Source: Paenalicyclobacillus mengziensis (GTDB lineage Bacteria > Bacillota > Bacilli > Alicyclobacillales > Alicyclobacillaceae). Taken from it: a stretch of DNA of 64,000 nt. The stretch lies in assembly GCF_017298635.1 (NCBI RefSeq), contig NZ_CP071182.1, positions 1,860,001 through 1,924,000 on the forward strand, given 5' to 3'. Positions 34,985-43,825 of the stretch are shown here, one piece after another (position 1 is the stretch's first letter; each line of letters opens with the position of its first letter). The notes under the pieces are model-generated. The model did no database searches, was not told where the DNA came from, and saw only the letters and a list, made by a program, of their open reading frames with translations. The translations under genes were made by a program, and so were the position numbers.

Positions 34985-36295
34985 GTGAAAATTCGGCGCG
35001 ACACAGCGGCCTTGTTTCAGTGGCAGAGGACGAGTGACAGCAACGATGCAGCGATGGCAGCTGTTCGAGAAATCCTTACAGATGTCACCCAAAGGGGGGA
35101 CGAAGCGGTTCGTCGCTGGACGGCAAAGTTAGATTACCCAGGCGCGACAGACGGCAGTTTTCGATTTCAGGTGTCGCCTGCTGTGATGGAATCTGCTTGG
35201 AACGGGCTTGACAGTGAGTTGCAAGAGGCCCTGCAGGCTGCATCACAGCGTATTCGCAGGTTCCACGAGTCGCAGCTCCACGGAACCGTGGAAATCAGCG
35301 ATGCGGACGGAGCGGTTCTCGGGTTGGTATGGAGACCCATTCGCCGGGTTGGTGTGTACGCTCCTGGCGGGCGAGCAGCCTATCCCTCCACCGTGTTGAT
35401 GAACCTCATCCCGGCGCAGGTGGCGGGTGTCAGCGAGATCGTGCTGGTCTCGCCGCCACAGCAGGGTACAGGACTCCCGCACCCGCATGTGATGGCGGCA
35501 GCGCACCTGCTTGGTGTCACGGAGATGTATGCACTTGGCGGTGCCCAGGCGATTGCTGCACTCGCTTATGGCACGGAGTCGATTCCAAGGGTGGACAAGC
35601 TCGCTGGACCGGGAAACCTCTATGTTGCTCTTGCAAAACGGCTGGTGATGGGAGACGTCGGCATCGACAGCATCGCCGGGCCGAGTGAGGTGTTCATCGT
35701 TGCCGACGCGAGTGCAAACCCAAACTACATCGCTGCGGACATGTTGGCGCAAGCGGAGCACGATCCGGAGGCTGGCGCCGTCTGCGTCACAACGGCCCCC
35801 GAGTTGGCAAATGCCATTGAGGCGGCCCTCACCGAGCAATTATCTGTCTTACCTCGCCGCGAGGTGGCAGAGACAGCACTGTCGAAGTGGGGGGCGATTG
35901 TCACCGCGCATTCAATCGCGGAGGCGCTCGAGGTTGTCAATCGCAGCGCACCGGAGCACGTCGAACTCCTCGTAGAGAGGCCTGAGCAATGCCTCGATGC
36001 GATATATCAGGCGGGTACCATTTTCTGTGGCCCATTTTCACCGGAACCAGTCGGTGATTACTATGCCGGAAGCAACCACGTGCTGCCGACGCACGGAACC
36101 GCACGCTTTGCCTCAGGGCTTGGTGTTGCCGACTTCCTGCGACGAATGAGCTACGTGTCCTATCAGCCGGAAACCTTGCGTGCACACGCGAACCACATTA
36201 TGACGCTCGCACAAGCAGAAGGACTCGATGCGCACGCGAGAGCCATCTCAATCCGTCTCGATGAAATGTCCGGAGCGAAGGAGGCCGATGACTAA
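34985..36295 (+). CDS. hisD: histidinol dehydrogenase
   Basis: A 436-residue enzyme that performs the last two oxidations from histidinol to histidine with NAD and zinc. Core motifs are GVYAPGGRAAYPSTVLMN, YALGGAQAIAALAYGTES, GPGNLYVALAKRLVMG and IAGPSEVFIVAD followed by the zinc site region QAEHDPEAGAVC. GTG at 34985 with GGAGGAG upstream is the start; the frame is open back into hisG but lacks a better site. It overlaps hisB by eight bases. Confidence 0.96.
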   Translation: MKIRRDTAALFQWQRTSDSNDAAMAAVREILTDVTQRGDEAVRRWTAKLDYPGATDGSFRFQVSPAVMESAWNGLDSELQEALQAASQRIRRFHESQLHGTVEISDADGAVLGLVWRPIRRVGVYAPGGRAAYPSTVLMNLIPAQVAGVSEIVLVSPPQQGTGLPHPHVMAAAHLLGVTEMYALGGAQAIAALAYGTESIPRVDKLAGPGNLYVALAKRLVMGDVGIDSIAGPSEVFIVADASANPNYIAADMLAQAEHDPEAGAVCVTTAPELANAIEAALTEQLSVLPRREVAETALSKWGAIVTAHSIAEALEVVNRSAPEHVELLVERPEQCLDAIYQAGTIFCGPFSPEPVGDYYAGSNHVLPTHGTARFASGLGVADFLRRMSYVSYQPETLRAHANHIMTLAQAEGLDAHARAISIRLDEMSGAKEADD

Positions 36296-36911
36296 AATGT
36301 CCGATGTGAACATGCCAAACGTGAACGTGCCTGGTACTGCGACCATTCACCGCGTGACTGGGGAAACAAACGTCGAGTTGTCCCTGTCGCTCTACGGTAC
36401 GGGGCAGGCCGATCTCGATTTTTCCGTTCCCTTTCTTCGCCACATGCTGCATCTGTTTGCGGTGCACGGGCGCTTTGACCTGACAGTGCGTGCGAACGGG
36501 GACGTTGATGTGGATGATCATCACCTGGTTGAAGACATTGGGCTCGCGCTCGGTCGGGCGTTCCATCAGGCACTCGGCGACAAGCACGGCATTCGGCGCT
36601 ACGGAGAGCGCCACACGCCGATGGACGAAACGCTGGCTCGAGCTGTCGTCGACTTTTCCGGGCGTCCAGCGTTTGTGATGCTGGGTGACATTCCGGACAA
36701 GCGCATCGGCACCTTTCCAACAGAACTGACACGCGAGTTTTTTAAATCAGTCGCGAACGAAGCTCGGATGGCGCTTCATCTGGCCATCCTTTATGGGGAA
36801 AACAGCCATCATATGGTCGAAGGTCTGTTTAAGGCGGCGGGCGCTGCCATAGCGATGGCGGTCGAAATTGTGGGAGACAGGGTACCGAGCAGTAAGGGGG
36901 TATTGGAATGA
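36288..36911 (+). CDS. hisB: imidazoleglycerol-phosphate dehydratase
   Basis: A 207-residue single-function HisB that dehydrates imidazoleglycerol phosphate. The two manganese-binding repeats are visible: DVDDHHLVEDIGLALG (about 70-85) and YGENSHHMVEGLFKA (about 168-182), plus RYGERHTPMDETLARAVVD. There is no phosphatase domain, so histidinol-phosphate phosphatase must be encoded elsewhere. ATG at 36288 follows GGAGG; the upstream in-frame start at 36228 lies inside hisD. It ends in an ATGA overlap with hisH. Confidence 0.96.
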   Translation: MTKMSDVNMPNVNVPGTATIHRVTGETNVELSLSLYGTGQADLDFSVPFLRHMLHLFAVHGRFDLTVRANGDVDVDDHHLVEDIGLALGRAFHQALGDKHGIRRYGERHTPMDETLARAVVDFSGRPAFVMLGDIPDKRIGTFPTELTREFFKSVANEARMALHLAILYGENSHHMVEGLFKAAGAAIAMAVEIVGDRVPSSKGVLE

Positions 36912-37570
36912 TAGCGCTCCTTGACTTAGGCATCGGAAACCTCTCCAGTGTCCAGAGTGGCTTTGCCCGTGCTGGTGGAGAGACGGTCATTGTTCCAAGT
37001 GGTGAAGCCTGGGCCCACTTGCTTGCAGGCGGGGCTCCCATCGAGGGTCTTGTCTTGCCAGGGGTGGGCGCGTTTGGTGACGCGATGTTCCAACTTCGGA
37101 CTTCTGGATTGCTTCCCGTGGTTCGGCAGATGGCTCGAGATGGGAAACCCGTGCTGGGGATATGCCTGGGTATGCAGCTGCTTCTGTCCATCAGTGAGGA
37201 ACATGGCAGTCACGTCGGGCTTGGCATCATTCCTGGCACCGTGACGCGTTTCCCAAGTACCGTCAAGGTTCCACACATGGGCTGGAACAATCTGGTTCAG
37301 GTTGCGCATCATCCGCTCCTGCGTGACATCAAACCGGGGGACTACGTGTATTTTGTCCACTCCTATCGGGCACAGCTGCAAAATGAGAAGCATCTGCTTG
37401 CGGCGGCTGACTATAACGGCATCACGGTGCCCGCAGTCATTGGCAAAGACAACATTCTTGGAACGCAGTTTCATCCGGAAAAGAGCGGGCGCGTTGGCGA
37501 AGTGATTTTGCGCAACTTTGTTCAAATTTGCATCGCGGCGCAGGTGGCAGAGGGGCGGGCCCCCAGATAG
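36908..37570 (+). CDS. hisH: imidazole glycerol phosphate synthase, glutaminase subunit
   Basis: A 220-residue class I glutamine amidotransferase that feeds ammonia to HisF. The nucleophile is in VLGICLGMQLLL, and the His-Glu pair in GTQFHPEKSG; the oxyanion and interface region KVPHMGWNNL is typical. ATG overlaps the hisB stop. The 113 bp behind it contain a second, diverged copy of its own last codons (GGCAGAGGGGCGGGCCC at about 37545 and 37582), a small tail duplication. Confidence 0.95.
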   Translation: MIALLDLGIGNLSSVQSGFARAGGETVIVPSGEAWAHLLAGGAPIEGLVLPGVGAFGDAMFQLRTSGLLPVVRQMARDGKPVLGICLGMQLLLSISEEHGSHVGLGIIPGTVTRFPSTVKVPHMGWNNLVQVAHHPLLRDIKPGDYVYFVHSYRAQLQNEKHLLAAADYNGITVPAVIGKDNILGTQFHPEKSGRVGEVILRNFVQICIAAQVAEGRAPR

Positions 37571-37683
37571 ACCCAGAGCATATGGCAGAGGGGCGGGCCC
37601 TGGATGGACATAGGGCAGGTGCGCATGCTGAGCTGCGCGGCGACGTGGGCGCTAAGTAGGTGTAGGAGAGTGAGCATGAGTTC

Positions 37684-38469
37684 ATGAACGAGAAGACAAA
37701 TGATGCTGTGACGAAGACACAAAGCTCGAGTGGACAGGGACAGCCTTTCACACTGTATCCGGCCATTGACATTCTTGGCGGTGCTTGTGTTCGCCTCTTC
37801 AAAGGCGACTATGAAGCATCGACGACCTACGAAGCAAATCCGCGAAAAGTTGCGGAGCGTTGGCTTAGTCAGGGGGCTCGCTTTCTTCACGTGGTCGATC
37901 TCGATGCAGCCAAGTCCGGCTCTCCCGTGAATCGGGATGTGATTCGCGACATTGTTAAGCTGACCGATGCTGCAGGTGCCAATGTTCAGGTTGGCGGTGG
38001 AGTCCGCGATGAGGTGGCGCTCGATGAGTGGCTCCAAATCGGCGTTACGCGCTGCGTCATCGGTACCGCTGCCCTCGACACGAGTCTCATGGAACGGTTG
38101 GTCGAGCGGTTTGGCGGGGATAAGATCGTCATAGGCCTCGACGGGCGCGACGGCAAGTTAGCGGTGCGTGGATGGGTCGAGCAAACAGACATATCGCTCG
38201 TGGATGTCGCTCGCCGGTTATACCATCTCGGCATCCGAAGCGCCCTGGTCACCGACGTTCAGAAAGACGGCACGTTGCAAGGCCCGAACCTCGATTTGGC
38301 TCGGGCCATTTCCAAAACGGGGTTGGCGGCCATTGCATCCGGAGGTGTCCGGAACCTCGACGACGTCCTCGCTGCGAGAGAGGCGGGGCTGGCGGGTGCT
38401 ATCGCGGGGAGATCGCTGTACGACGGCACACTAAACCTGGCTGAGGCGCTGAAGACCCTTCGATCTTGA
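37684..38469 (+). CDS. hisA: ProFAR isomerase
   Basis: A 261-residue beta/alpha barrel that opens the ribose of ProFAR in histidine synthesis. Seen are YPAIDILGGACVRLFKGDY with the catalytic Asp (about 27), the phosphate sites QVGGGVRDE and IASGGVRNLDDV and the second catalytic Asp in VTDVQKDGTLQGPN. The first 20 residues are a polar, non-conserved extension. A three-codon ORF (ATG AGT TCA TGA, 37677-37688) with the better ribosome site AGGAGAG ends in an ATGA that overlaps this ATG, so hisA may be started by coupling. Confidence 0.94.
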   Translation: MNEKTNDAVTKTQSSSGQGQPFTLYPAIDILGGACVRLFKGDYEASTTYEANPRKVAERWLSQGARFLHVVDLDAAKSGSPVNRDVIRDIVKLTDAAGANVQVGGGVRDEVALDEWLQIGVTRCVIGTAALDTSLMERLVERFGGDKIVIGLDGRDGKLAVRGWVEQTDISLVDVARRLYHLGIRSALVTDVQKDGTLQGPNLDLARAISKTGLAAIASGGVRNLDDVLAAREAGLAGAIAGRSLYDGTLNLAEALKTLRS

Positions 38470-38528
38470 CGGCACTGCACAGAAACGCATGGTTTATGCG
38501 GTCATTTTGCCCGCTTTCAATGATGGCT

Positions 38529-38562
38529 GGGACATTTCTGGGACATTGCTGGGACATTGGTC
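38529..38562. repeat. 12-bp repeat, three copies, between hisA and hisF
   Basis: GGGACATT with the linkers TCT or GCT is repeated three times (38529, 38541 and 38553), in the only large gap of the lower his operon. Confidence 0.75.
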
Positions 38563-38595
38563 ACACAACCGACTTGATAACGGGAGGCACCGGAG

Positions 38596-39369
38596 ATGTT
38601 AACCAAACGTATCATCCCTTGCTTTGACGTACTCGACGGACGAGTCGTCAAACACGTGGGGTTTCTTGAAAATCGTCGCGACGCTGGCGATCCGGTTGCG
38701 CTCGCTAAACGCTACTCCGACGAAGGCGCGGACGAACTGGTTTTGCTCGACATTTCCGCATCGGAAGAGGGCAGATTGGCTACTCACCGGGTCGTCGAAG
38801 AGGTCGCTCAGCAGGTGAATATTCCACTGACCGTTGGTGGTGGAGTGGCGACAATTGACGATGTCAGGGCACTACTTCTTGCAGGAGCCGACAAGGTATC
38901 GATGAACACCGGTGCAGTACGGAACCCGCAATTGATTAAAGAAGCGGCACACCGTTTTGGAGAACAGTGTGTCGTCGTCGCCATTGATGCCAACCTGAAT
39001 CAAACGATGGGAACCTACGAGGTCATGATTCAGGGTGGGAAGATAGGCACTGGTATGGAAGCTGTCACCTGGGCGAAAAAGGCGGTCGATATGGGAGCTG
39101 GTGAGATTCTATTAACCAGCTTTCGTCAGGACGGCACGCGAGAAGGCTTCGACCTCCCTTTGACCCGCCTTGTTGCGGCTGCTGTGAATGTGCCTGTTAT
39201 CGCATCCGGAGGGGCAGGCAAAAAAGAGCACTTTTTCGACGTCCTAACCGAGGGCCAGGCTGACGCCGCATTGGCAGCAAGCATCTTCCACTTTGAAGAG
39301 ACGTCCATCTTTCAGGTCAAGTCGCATCTGCGGCAAAAGGGGGTGCCGATAAGGTGGGAGACAGCCTAG
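38596..39369 (+). CDS. hisF: imidazole glycerol phosphate synthase, cyclase subunit
   Basis: A 257-residue barrel that makes imidazoleglycerol phosphate and AICAR with ammonia from His[21 protein letters not shown] with the catalytic Asp11, [15 protein letters not shown] and [16 protein letters not shown] are present; the second Asp is in [14 protein letters not shown]. Cys10 replaces the more usual Leu-Asp context but the Asp is kept. ATG at 38596 follows GGGAGG. It overlaps hisIE by 16 bases. Confidence 0.96.
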   Translation: MLTKRIIPCFDVLDGRVVKHVGFLENRRDAGDPVALAKRYSDEGADELVLLDISASEEGRLATHRVVEEVAQQVNIPLTVGGGVATIDDVRALLLAGADKVSMNTGAVRNPQLIKEAAHRFGEQCVVVAIDANLNQTMGTYEVMIQGGKIGTGMEAVTWAKKAVDMGAGEILLTSFRQDGTREGFDLPLTRLVAAAVNVPVIASGGAGKKEHFFDVLTEGQADAALAASIFHFEETSIFQVKSHLRQKGVPIRWETA

Positions 39370-40289
39370 CAACAACCGTGCCCCTTGAGGCAGTCCGCTA
39401 CGATGCACAGACAGGTCTGGTGCCAGTTGTTGTGCAGGATGTTCAGACGCGTCAGGTACTCATGCAGGCGTATGCGAACCGCGAAGCTTTGAAGCGGACC
39501 CTTGGTACTGGGCAGGCGTGGTTCTGGAGCCGATCGCGCCAAGAGTATTGGCGTAAGGGCGCAACCAGTGGCAATGTCATGACGGTATACGAGGTCCAAA
39601 TGGACTGCGACGGTGACGCTGTTCTTTATCTCGTTTCACCAGCAGGTCCAGCCTGCCACACCGGTGAGACATCGTGCTTTTTCCGCACGGTGTTGCACAA
39701 GCCACTTGGCGCCCCCGAAAATGCCGAAACATCCATGCGTGGCCATGGGCCCGTCAACGGCGGCGAAGCCGCTTCAGATGGCAGCGAAGCCACTTCAGAT
39801 GGTCGTGAAGCCACTTCAGATGGTCGCGAAGCCGCTTCAGATGGTAGCGAAGCCACTTCAGATGGCAAGGCGGTGCTGAGAAGCCATGAGCAAGTGGACT
39901 TTGAAGGTAGTGCTTCTCCCGCGACCCCTCAGTTTGCATCGACAGCCGAGGATTTTGGCCAGGGCGAAGGGCTTTTTACATCTTCGGAGGTTAACGCATC
40001 GATTGTTTCGGATTTGTGGCGGACAATTGAGTCGCGCTATCGGGATCGGCCCCAGGGAGCCTATACAACCTACCTGTTTGAACATGGGGTTGATAAAATC
40101 GCCAAGAAGGTGGGCGAAGAAGCTGTGGAAGTGGCCCTCGCTGCAAAAAATGCAATGACGGGTGCGAGCGGGCAGGCTGAACTGGCTTCTGAGAGTGCCG
40201 ATTTGCTGTATCACCTGTTGGTGCTGTGGAAGCAGGCAGGAATCACACCGGATGATGTGTTCGAGGTGTTGCGTGATCGGCACAGGTAA
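39354..40289 (+). CDS. hisI: bifunctional phosphoribosyl-AMP cyclohydrolase/phosphoribosyl-ATP pyrophosphatase
   Basis: A 311-residue HisIE fusion for steps two and three. His[21 protein letters not shown] and the zinc ligands in [11 protein letters not shown] and [13 protein letters not shown] (about 85-110). His[21 protein letters not shown] and [13 protein letters not shown] (about 235-300). Normal HisIE proteins are about 210-240 residues; the extra length is a linker of about 100 residues whose middle holds five 7-residue repeats (EAASDGS type, about 138-172). GTG at 39354 lies inside the end of hisF behind AAAGGGGG. Confidence 0.95.
   Translation: MGDSLATTVPLEAVRYDAQTGLVPVVVQDVQTRQVLMQAYANREALKRTLGTGQAWFWSRSRQEYWRKGATSGNVMTVYEVQMDCDGDAVLYLVSPAGPACHTGETSCFFRTVLHKPLGAPENAETSMRGHGPVNGGEAASDGSEATSDGREATSDGREAASDGSEATSDGKAVLRSHEQVDFEGSASPATPQFASTAEDFGQGEGLFTSSEVNASIVSDLWRTIESRYRDRPQGAYTTYLFEHGVDKIAKKVGEEAVEVALAAKNAMTGASGQAELASESADLLYHLLVLWKQAGITPDDVFEVLRDRHR
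39765..39869 (+). repeat. 21-bp in-frame repeat, five copies, in hisIE linker
   Basis: Units encode [28 protein letters not shown] and EATSDGK; DNA units share CTTCAGATGG. It lengthens the flexible joint of the two HisIE domains. Confidence 0.95.
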
Positions 40290-40383
40290 GAGCGGTGCTT
40301 CAGCCCGCGTTGTTGGGCGAGGTGAAGACAACGCTCGTGCCTGGCCAAAAACGCGCTGTCGACGGGGTGGTGGGGTCGGTTAA

Positions 40384-40437
40384 GTGTTGGGAGTGAGCGC
40401 AGTGTTGCGAGTGAGCGCAGTGTTGGGAGTGAACGCA
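40384..40437. repeat. 18-bp tandem repeat, three copies
   Basis: GTGTTGGGAGTGAGCGCA is repeated three times with single changes, 95 bp after the his operon. Confidence 0.9.
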
Positions 40438-40540
40438 GTGTTTGGGTCGGTCCAGTCTTGCAGCCTGACCACCAGCAAGCAATAGCGAGTGGTGGAAGTG
40501 TTAAGCCTCGACGTGAGCATAACGGGGGGGTACAATCCTT

Positions 40541-40823
40541 CGCGTAAGATACAAAAGTATCGCTGGTTGGCCAAAGCGGGGGGTACGCTGCTGTATCTAA
40601 GATGCATAATGATCGTTACGAGGGGGATGCGGGGGGTACCGGATCGGCCGTAGCGCACAGGATGATAGCTACCATACCCCCTAGGGTTCCCCTAATAAGG
40701 ATAGCGAAGGTAGCGCTATTTCAGGCACATACCGCACAGGGTATATCCCCAAGATACAAATTGAGCCTTAGAATTTCGTGTATACCCTACTGGGTATGTG
40801 TTGTAAGGCAAAAAAGTATCCCT
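40541..40823. repeat. modular 53-54-bp repeat array, locus C
   Basis: Units start at 40545, 40598, 40651, 40696, 40750 and 40804; the steps 53, 53, 45, 54, 54 equal those of locus A. Long stretches are near-identical to locus A (for example GGTACCGGATCGGCCGTAGC). Block 2 dyads include ATACCCTACTGGGTAT at 40782. The last unit is cut by an 11-bp array. The rest of the 798-bp gap after hisIE has no ORF I would support. Confidence 0.8.
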
Positions 40824-41010
40824 ACCAGGCGGCAACCAGGCGGCAACCAGGCGGTAACCAGGCGGTAACCAGGCGGTAACCAGGCGGTAACCAGGCGGTA
40901 ACCAGGCGGTAACCAGGCGGTAACCAGGCGGTAACCAGGCGGTAACCAGGCGGTAACCAGGCGGTAACCAGGCGGTAACCAGGCGGTAACCAGGCGGTAA
41001 CCAGGCGGCA
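40824..41010. repeat. 11-bp tandem array, 17 copies
   Basis: ACCAGGCGGTA is repeated 17 times exactly in 187 bp; the first two and the last copy end CA instead of TA. On the minus strand all frames are open through it, giving a false repetitive ORF. Confidence 0.97.
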
Positions 41011-41087
41011 ACGCGCAAAATGCTGGCCCGCAGTCCCCTTTCCCCCGGCACTCCAATCTTTCTACGATATACACCCCTTTGGCCACG

Positions 41088-41879
41088 TCACGAGAAATAC
41101 CGCTGCTGCATGTCGTTGACAACGGTCTCGATCCTGTCCGAAACCTGTGGAATGGAATAACCGATATACAAAGGTGACGTCACAAACCTCGGTACCACTT
41201 TGACGGCGTATGATCGACCCCCAAATTCATGGCTCCTCATGTCGCTTGGCAGCGTGTAAAAGAAAAGGTTATAACTTTGGCACAGCCGATGAAAGTGGTT
41301 TAATGTATAATGGGTTGCCACCTGCACGAAGTCAGCCATCGTCTCTACGTTCTCCATGCCGTGAAACAATACGTTGAATTCAAAGAAACCGACCCTCGGA
41401 TGCGTTGAAACATTCAGTGTCACACCGCTTTTATTTGCAATCTCCAAGCCGTGAACATACGTCACATCTAACGCCTGGTGATAGTCAACGTTCTTTAAAC
41501 CGACAATTTGCATGTGGGGATGACGGATTGTTCCACCTGAATAAGGGCCATGGTTTTTGAAAAACAAGACAGAAGCGTAGGTTCCTGTCTCCTGCAGTCG
41601 GAACCAATGACGCAAACCAAAACGCATGAGGCGGTATAAGTGCTCTTTCGGGTATTCGGATAACTCCGCATTGCAATCGTCTGTTTCGATGAGAACGGTT
41701 TGGAAGGCGTCCTCGAGTACAGGGTATTTATTCATAAGGAGAATAATAGGCCCGTCTTCATCCAGTATGTCCGACAACTGCGATCTGTCGCAAAATGGGC
41801 ACGCGACCTCACGATTGATGATATTCTCAGGCTTCTTCGCGCCAAGATTTGAGTTGAATCGGAGATGGGTAGATGGCAA
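41088..41879 (-). CDS. DUF4931/GalT-like HIT-fold protein
   Basis: A 263-residue protein with two features of the galactose-1-phosphate uridylyltransferase branch of the HIT superfamily: an N-terminal metal-site-like CPFC pair (VACPFCDRSQL, about 26-36) and an H-P-H-M-Q motif in SGGTIRHPHMQIVG (about 115-128). It fits the DUF4931 group of Bacilli, whose substrate is unknown; nucleotidyl transfer or hydrolysis is likely. TTG at 41879 lies eight bases behind AGGAG, while GTG at 41888 overlaps that site. Confidence 0.78.
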   Translation of the reverse strand: MPSTHLRFNSNLGAKKPENIINREVACPFCDRSQLSDILDEDGPIILLMNKYPVLEDAFQTVLIETDDCNAELSEYPKEHLYRLMRFGLRHWFRLQETGTYASVLFFKNHGPYSGGTIRHPHMQIVGLKNVDYHQALDVTYVHGLEIANKSGVTLNVSTHPRVGFFEFNVLFHGMENVETMADFVQVATHYTLNHFHRLCQSYNLFFYTLPSDMRSHEFGGRSYAVKVVPRFVTSPLYIGYSIPQVSDRIETVVNDMQQRYFS

Positions 41880-41914
41880 CCGTCTCACTCCTCGCAGTCG
41901 GGCTTCAGGGACCG

Positions 41915-41944
41915 GTTAAGCAGAGTTAAGCAGAGTTAAGCAGC
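41915..41944. repeat. 10-bp tandem repeat, three copies
   Basis: GTTAAGCAGA is repeated three times directly upstream of the DUF4931 gene. Confidence 0.85.
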
Positions 41945-42114
41945 AAAGCGCCAAACACCAGTTTCACCTTGAACACGTATGCGTTTTCATAGCGAATTTT
42001 CGCAAACGGGGACCTTAGAGCACTTTCAGGATTCGTGCCAGTGTTATACTGTACATTCTAAAGGGAACGAGCAAAAAAGTCACAACATGCAGGATATTTG
42101 GCGGAGGCTGTAAG

Positions 42115-42861
42115 ATGTCAAAATGGAAATTGATTGCACTCGATCTCGATGGAACCACACTCGGGCCAGACGGCCAGATGAGTGATTCAACTCGCTATTG
42201 GCTGAAAAAGGCAAAGGACAGCGGCGTCCTATTTACGTTTGCCACGGGTCGACACTGGAACGGAATGGTTCAAACGTTGGTCTCTGAGCTCGATGTAGAC
42301 ATACCGGTAGTTACGTCGAACGGAGCAGAGGTTCACTTACCTAATGGCGATCTCGTTTCACGCCGCCACCTCAGGACGGCCTCCGTAGCGTTTTTACTTC
42401 ACCTCGCCCAACAGAAGAAAGCACATTACTGGGGCGCAACCATCACCGGTCCCGTTCAGGAAGCAGAAATTCCCATCGACGTCACCACGGCGGAATGGCT
42501 AAAGTTTGGTTTCCACGCTACCGAATCTCAAATTATCGACGATATTTGGGCGGAATTAGCCGAATTGGGGGAGTTCAGCCTGTCCAATTCACACCCGCTC
42601 AACATTGAGGTGAATGCGATTGGTGTGACCAAGGCCGCAGGGCTCGCAGATGTGTGCAAAATATGTGGACTGAGTCGCGATGTTCTGGTTGCGATGGGGG
42701 ATAGCTTGAACGACGTGTCCATGCTGGAATGGGCGGGTCTCGGGATCGCCATGGGTAACGCACAGGACATGGTCAAGCACGCCGCCGACTGGGTGTCGCG
42801 CCGAAATGACGAAGACGGCGTGGCTTATGCTATCGAGCACAGGGTTCTCGCCGATATGTAG
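42115..42861 (+). CDS. Cof-type HAD phosphatase
   Basis: A 248-residue HAD hydrolase with a C2 (Cof) cap. Motif I LIALDLDGTTLG (nucleophile Asp10), motif II TFATGRHW (about 41) and motif IV VAMGDSLNDVSMLEWAGLGIAMGNA (about 195-218) are present. It would dephosphorylate sugar phosphates or cofactors such as FMN or PLP in the cytoplasm; substrate unknown. ATG at 42115 follows GGCGGAGG. A -10-like TATACT is at 42045. It is convergent with the metallo-hydrolase gene. Confidence 0.9.
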   Translation: MSKWKLIALDLDGTTLGPDGQMSDSTRYWLKKAKDSGVLFTFATGRHWNGMVQTLVSELDVDIPVVTSNGAEVHLPNGDLVSRRHLRTASVAFLLHLAQQKKAHYWGATITGPVQEAEIPIDVTTAEWLKFGFHATESQIIDDIWAELAELGEFSLSNSHPLNIEVNAIGVTKAAGLADVCKICGLSRDVLVAMGDSLNDVSMLEWAGLGIAMGNAQDMVKHAADWVSRRNDEDGVAYAIEHRVLADM

Positions 42862-42948
42862 CCTCTAACTGCAGCTTGCGACTGTCGAGTTTACAGGCTG
42901 ACAGTGCGGTTTATAGGCTCGCACCCATACTTTGTGGGCTCGAATGTC

Positions 42949-43584
42949 TTAAACGTTCATCGCTTCCCAGAGGGAACCGCGGCGGACCGGCATTCCGTGT
43001 GCAGGGCAGACCCAGTCAAATTCCAGTTTGCCAACTTCGCGCAGTGACTTTTGCAGAACTGACTTGTCCCAAGTCAAAAAGCCTGGAGCTGGCTGCAATT
43101 TGCCTTTGCTCGTCATGACAAGGTCCCCGGCCATAAGCACATCGCCGATGCGCAGGCAGACGTGTCCAGGTGTGTGACCTGGAGCCGGAATGACTTCAAG
43201 TTTTCCTATCTGTTTCCCGGCTTGATACGGCTGCACCCCAGTCGGATTGTCAATGCGCATGAGACGCTGAAACACATGACGGATGCCAGGACCTTTCTTC
43301 TCACCGTGGATGTACGGAATTTCAGTTTCCGGTGCCCATAGTGCCGCGCCCGACCACTCCTGCAACGTCTTTGCGTTGCCGATGTGGTCAAAGTCTTGGT
43401 GGGTGAGGACGATGTGAGCGAGGTCAGACGGTCCAATGCCGATCCGCTCTAACGCTCCGATGATACGGTTCGCACGGCCGCGGATACCCGTGTCAACCAG
43501 CACTGGCTCATCTCCCATAATGAGATACACAAAACTACCCTTCGTCTCATCGGCAAGCAGATGAATTCCCTTCGTCACTTCCAT
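42949..43584 (-). CDS. MBL-fold metallo-hydrolase
   Basis: A 211-residue metallo-beta-lactamase-fold protein. The metal motif reads LTHQDFDHIGNA (the usual first His of HxHxDH is Asp), with further ligands in PAPGHTPGHVC, LMAGDLVM and CPAHGMPV. The THxDxDHxG variant is common in a subgroup of glyoxalase II-like hydrolases, so activity is expected; the substrate is unknown. ATG at 43584 (MEVTKGIHLLAD) follows AGGAGTGA; upstream in-frame codons reach into a 15-bp repeat region. Confidence 0.87.
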   Translation of the reverse strand: MEVTKGIHLLADETKGSFVYLIMGDEPVLVDTGIRGRANRIIGALERIGIGPSDLAHIVLTHQDFDHIGNAKTLQEWSGAALWAPETEIPYIHGEKKGPGIRHVFQRLMRIDNPTGVQPYQAGKQIGKLEVIPAPGHTPGHVCLRIGDVLMAGDLVMTSKGKLQPAPGFLTWDKSVLQKSLREVGKLEFDWVCPAHGMPVRRGSLWEAMNV

Positions 43585-43650
43585 GCAGAGGTCACTCCTC
43601 ACATAAGGGCGGTCGATTTCGCAAACACCGTACAAGCCAGGCGCCCCAAA

Positions 43651-43710
43651 TCATCCTACCACTGACCATCCTACCACTGACGATCCTACCACTGATCATC
43701 CTACCACCGT
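43651..43710. repeat. 15-bp tandem repeat, four copies
   Basis: NCATCCTACCACTGA-type units (second base G in the third) repeat four times, upstream of both the metallo-hydrolase gene and the riboswitch. Confidence 0.9.
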
Positions 43711-43825
43711 AAAGCTCGCGAGGAAACCATGTGTCCACTCCCGTAAAGCAGCGCAGAACCTTGCCCTAGAACCATTTACAATCGGAGTCTGAAGTGATAC
43801 ATTCGAATCGACAATTGAACTATCG

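Noticed and set aside
40716..41122. Minus-strand ORFs with an 11-residue LPPGYRLVTAW repeat
   Set aside because: They are by-products of the 11-bp array, which is open in all three frames; no ribosome site and no protein logic.
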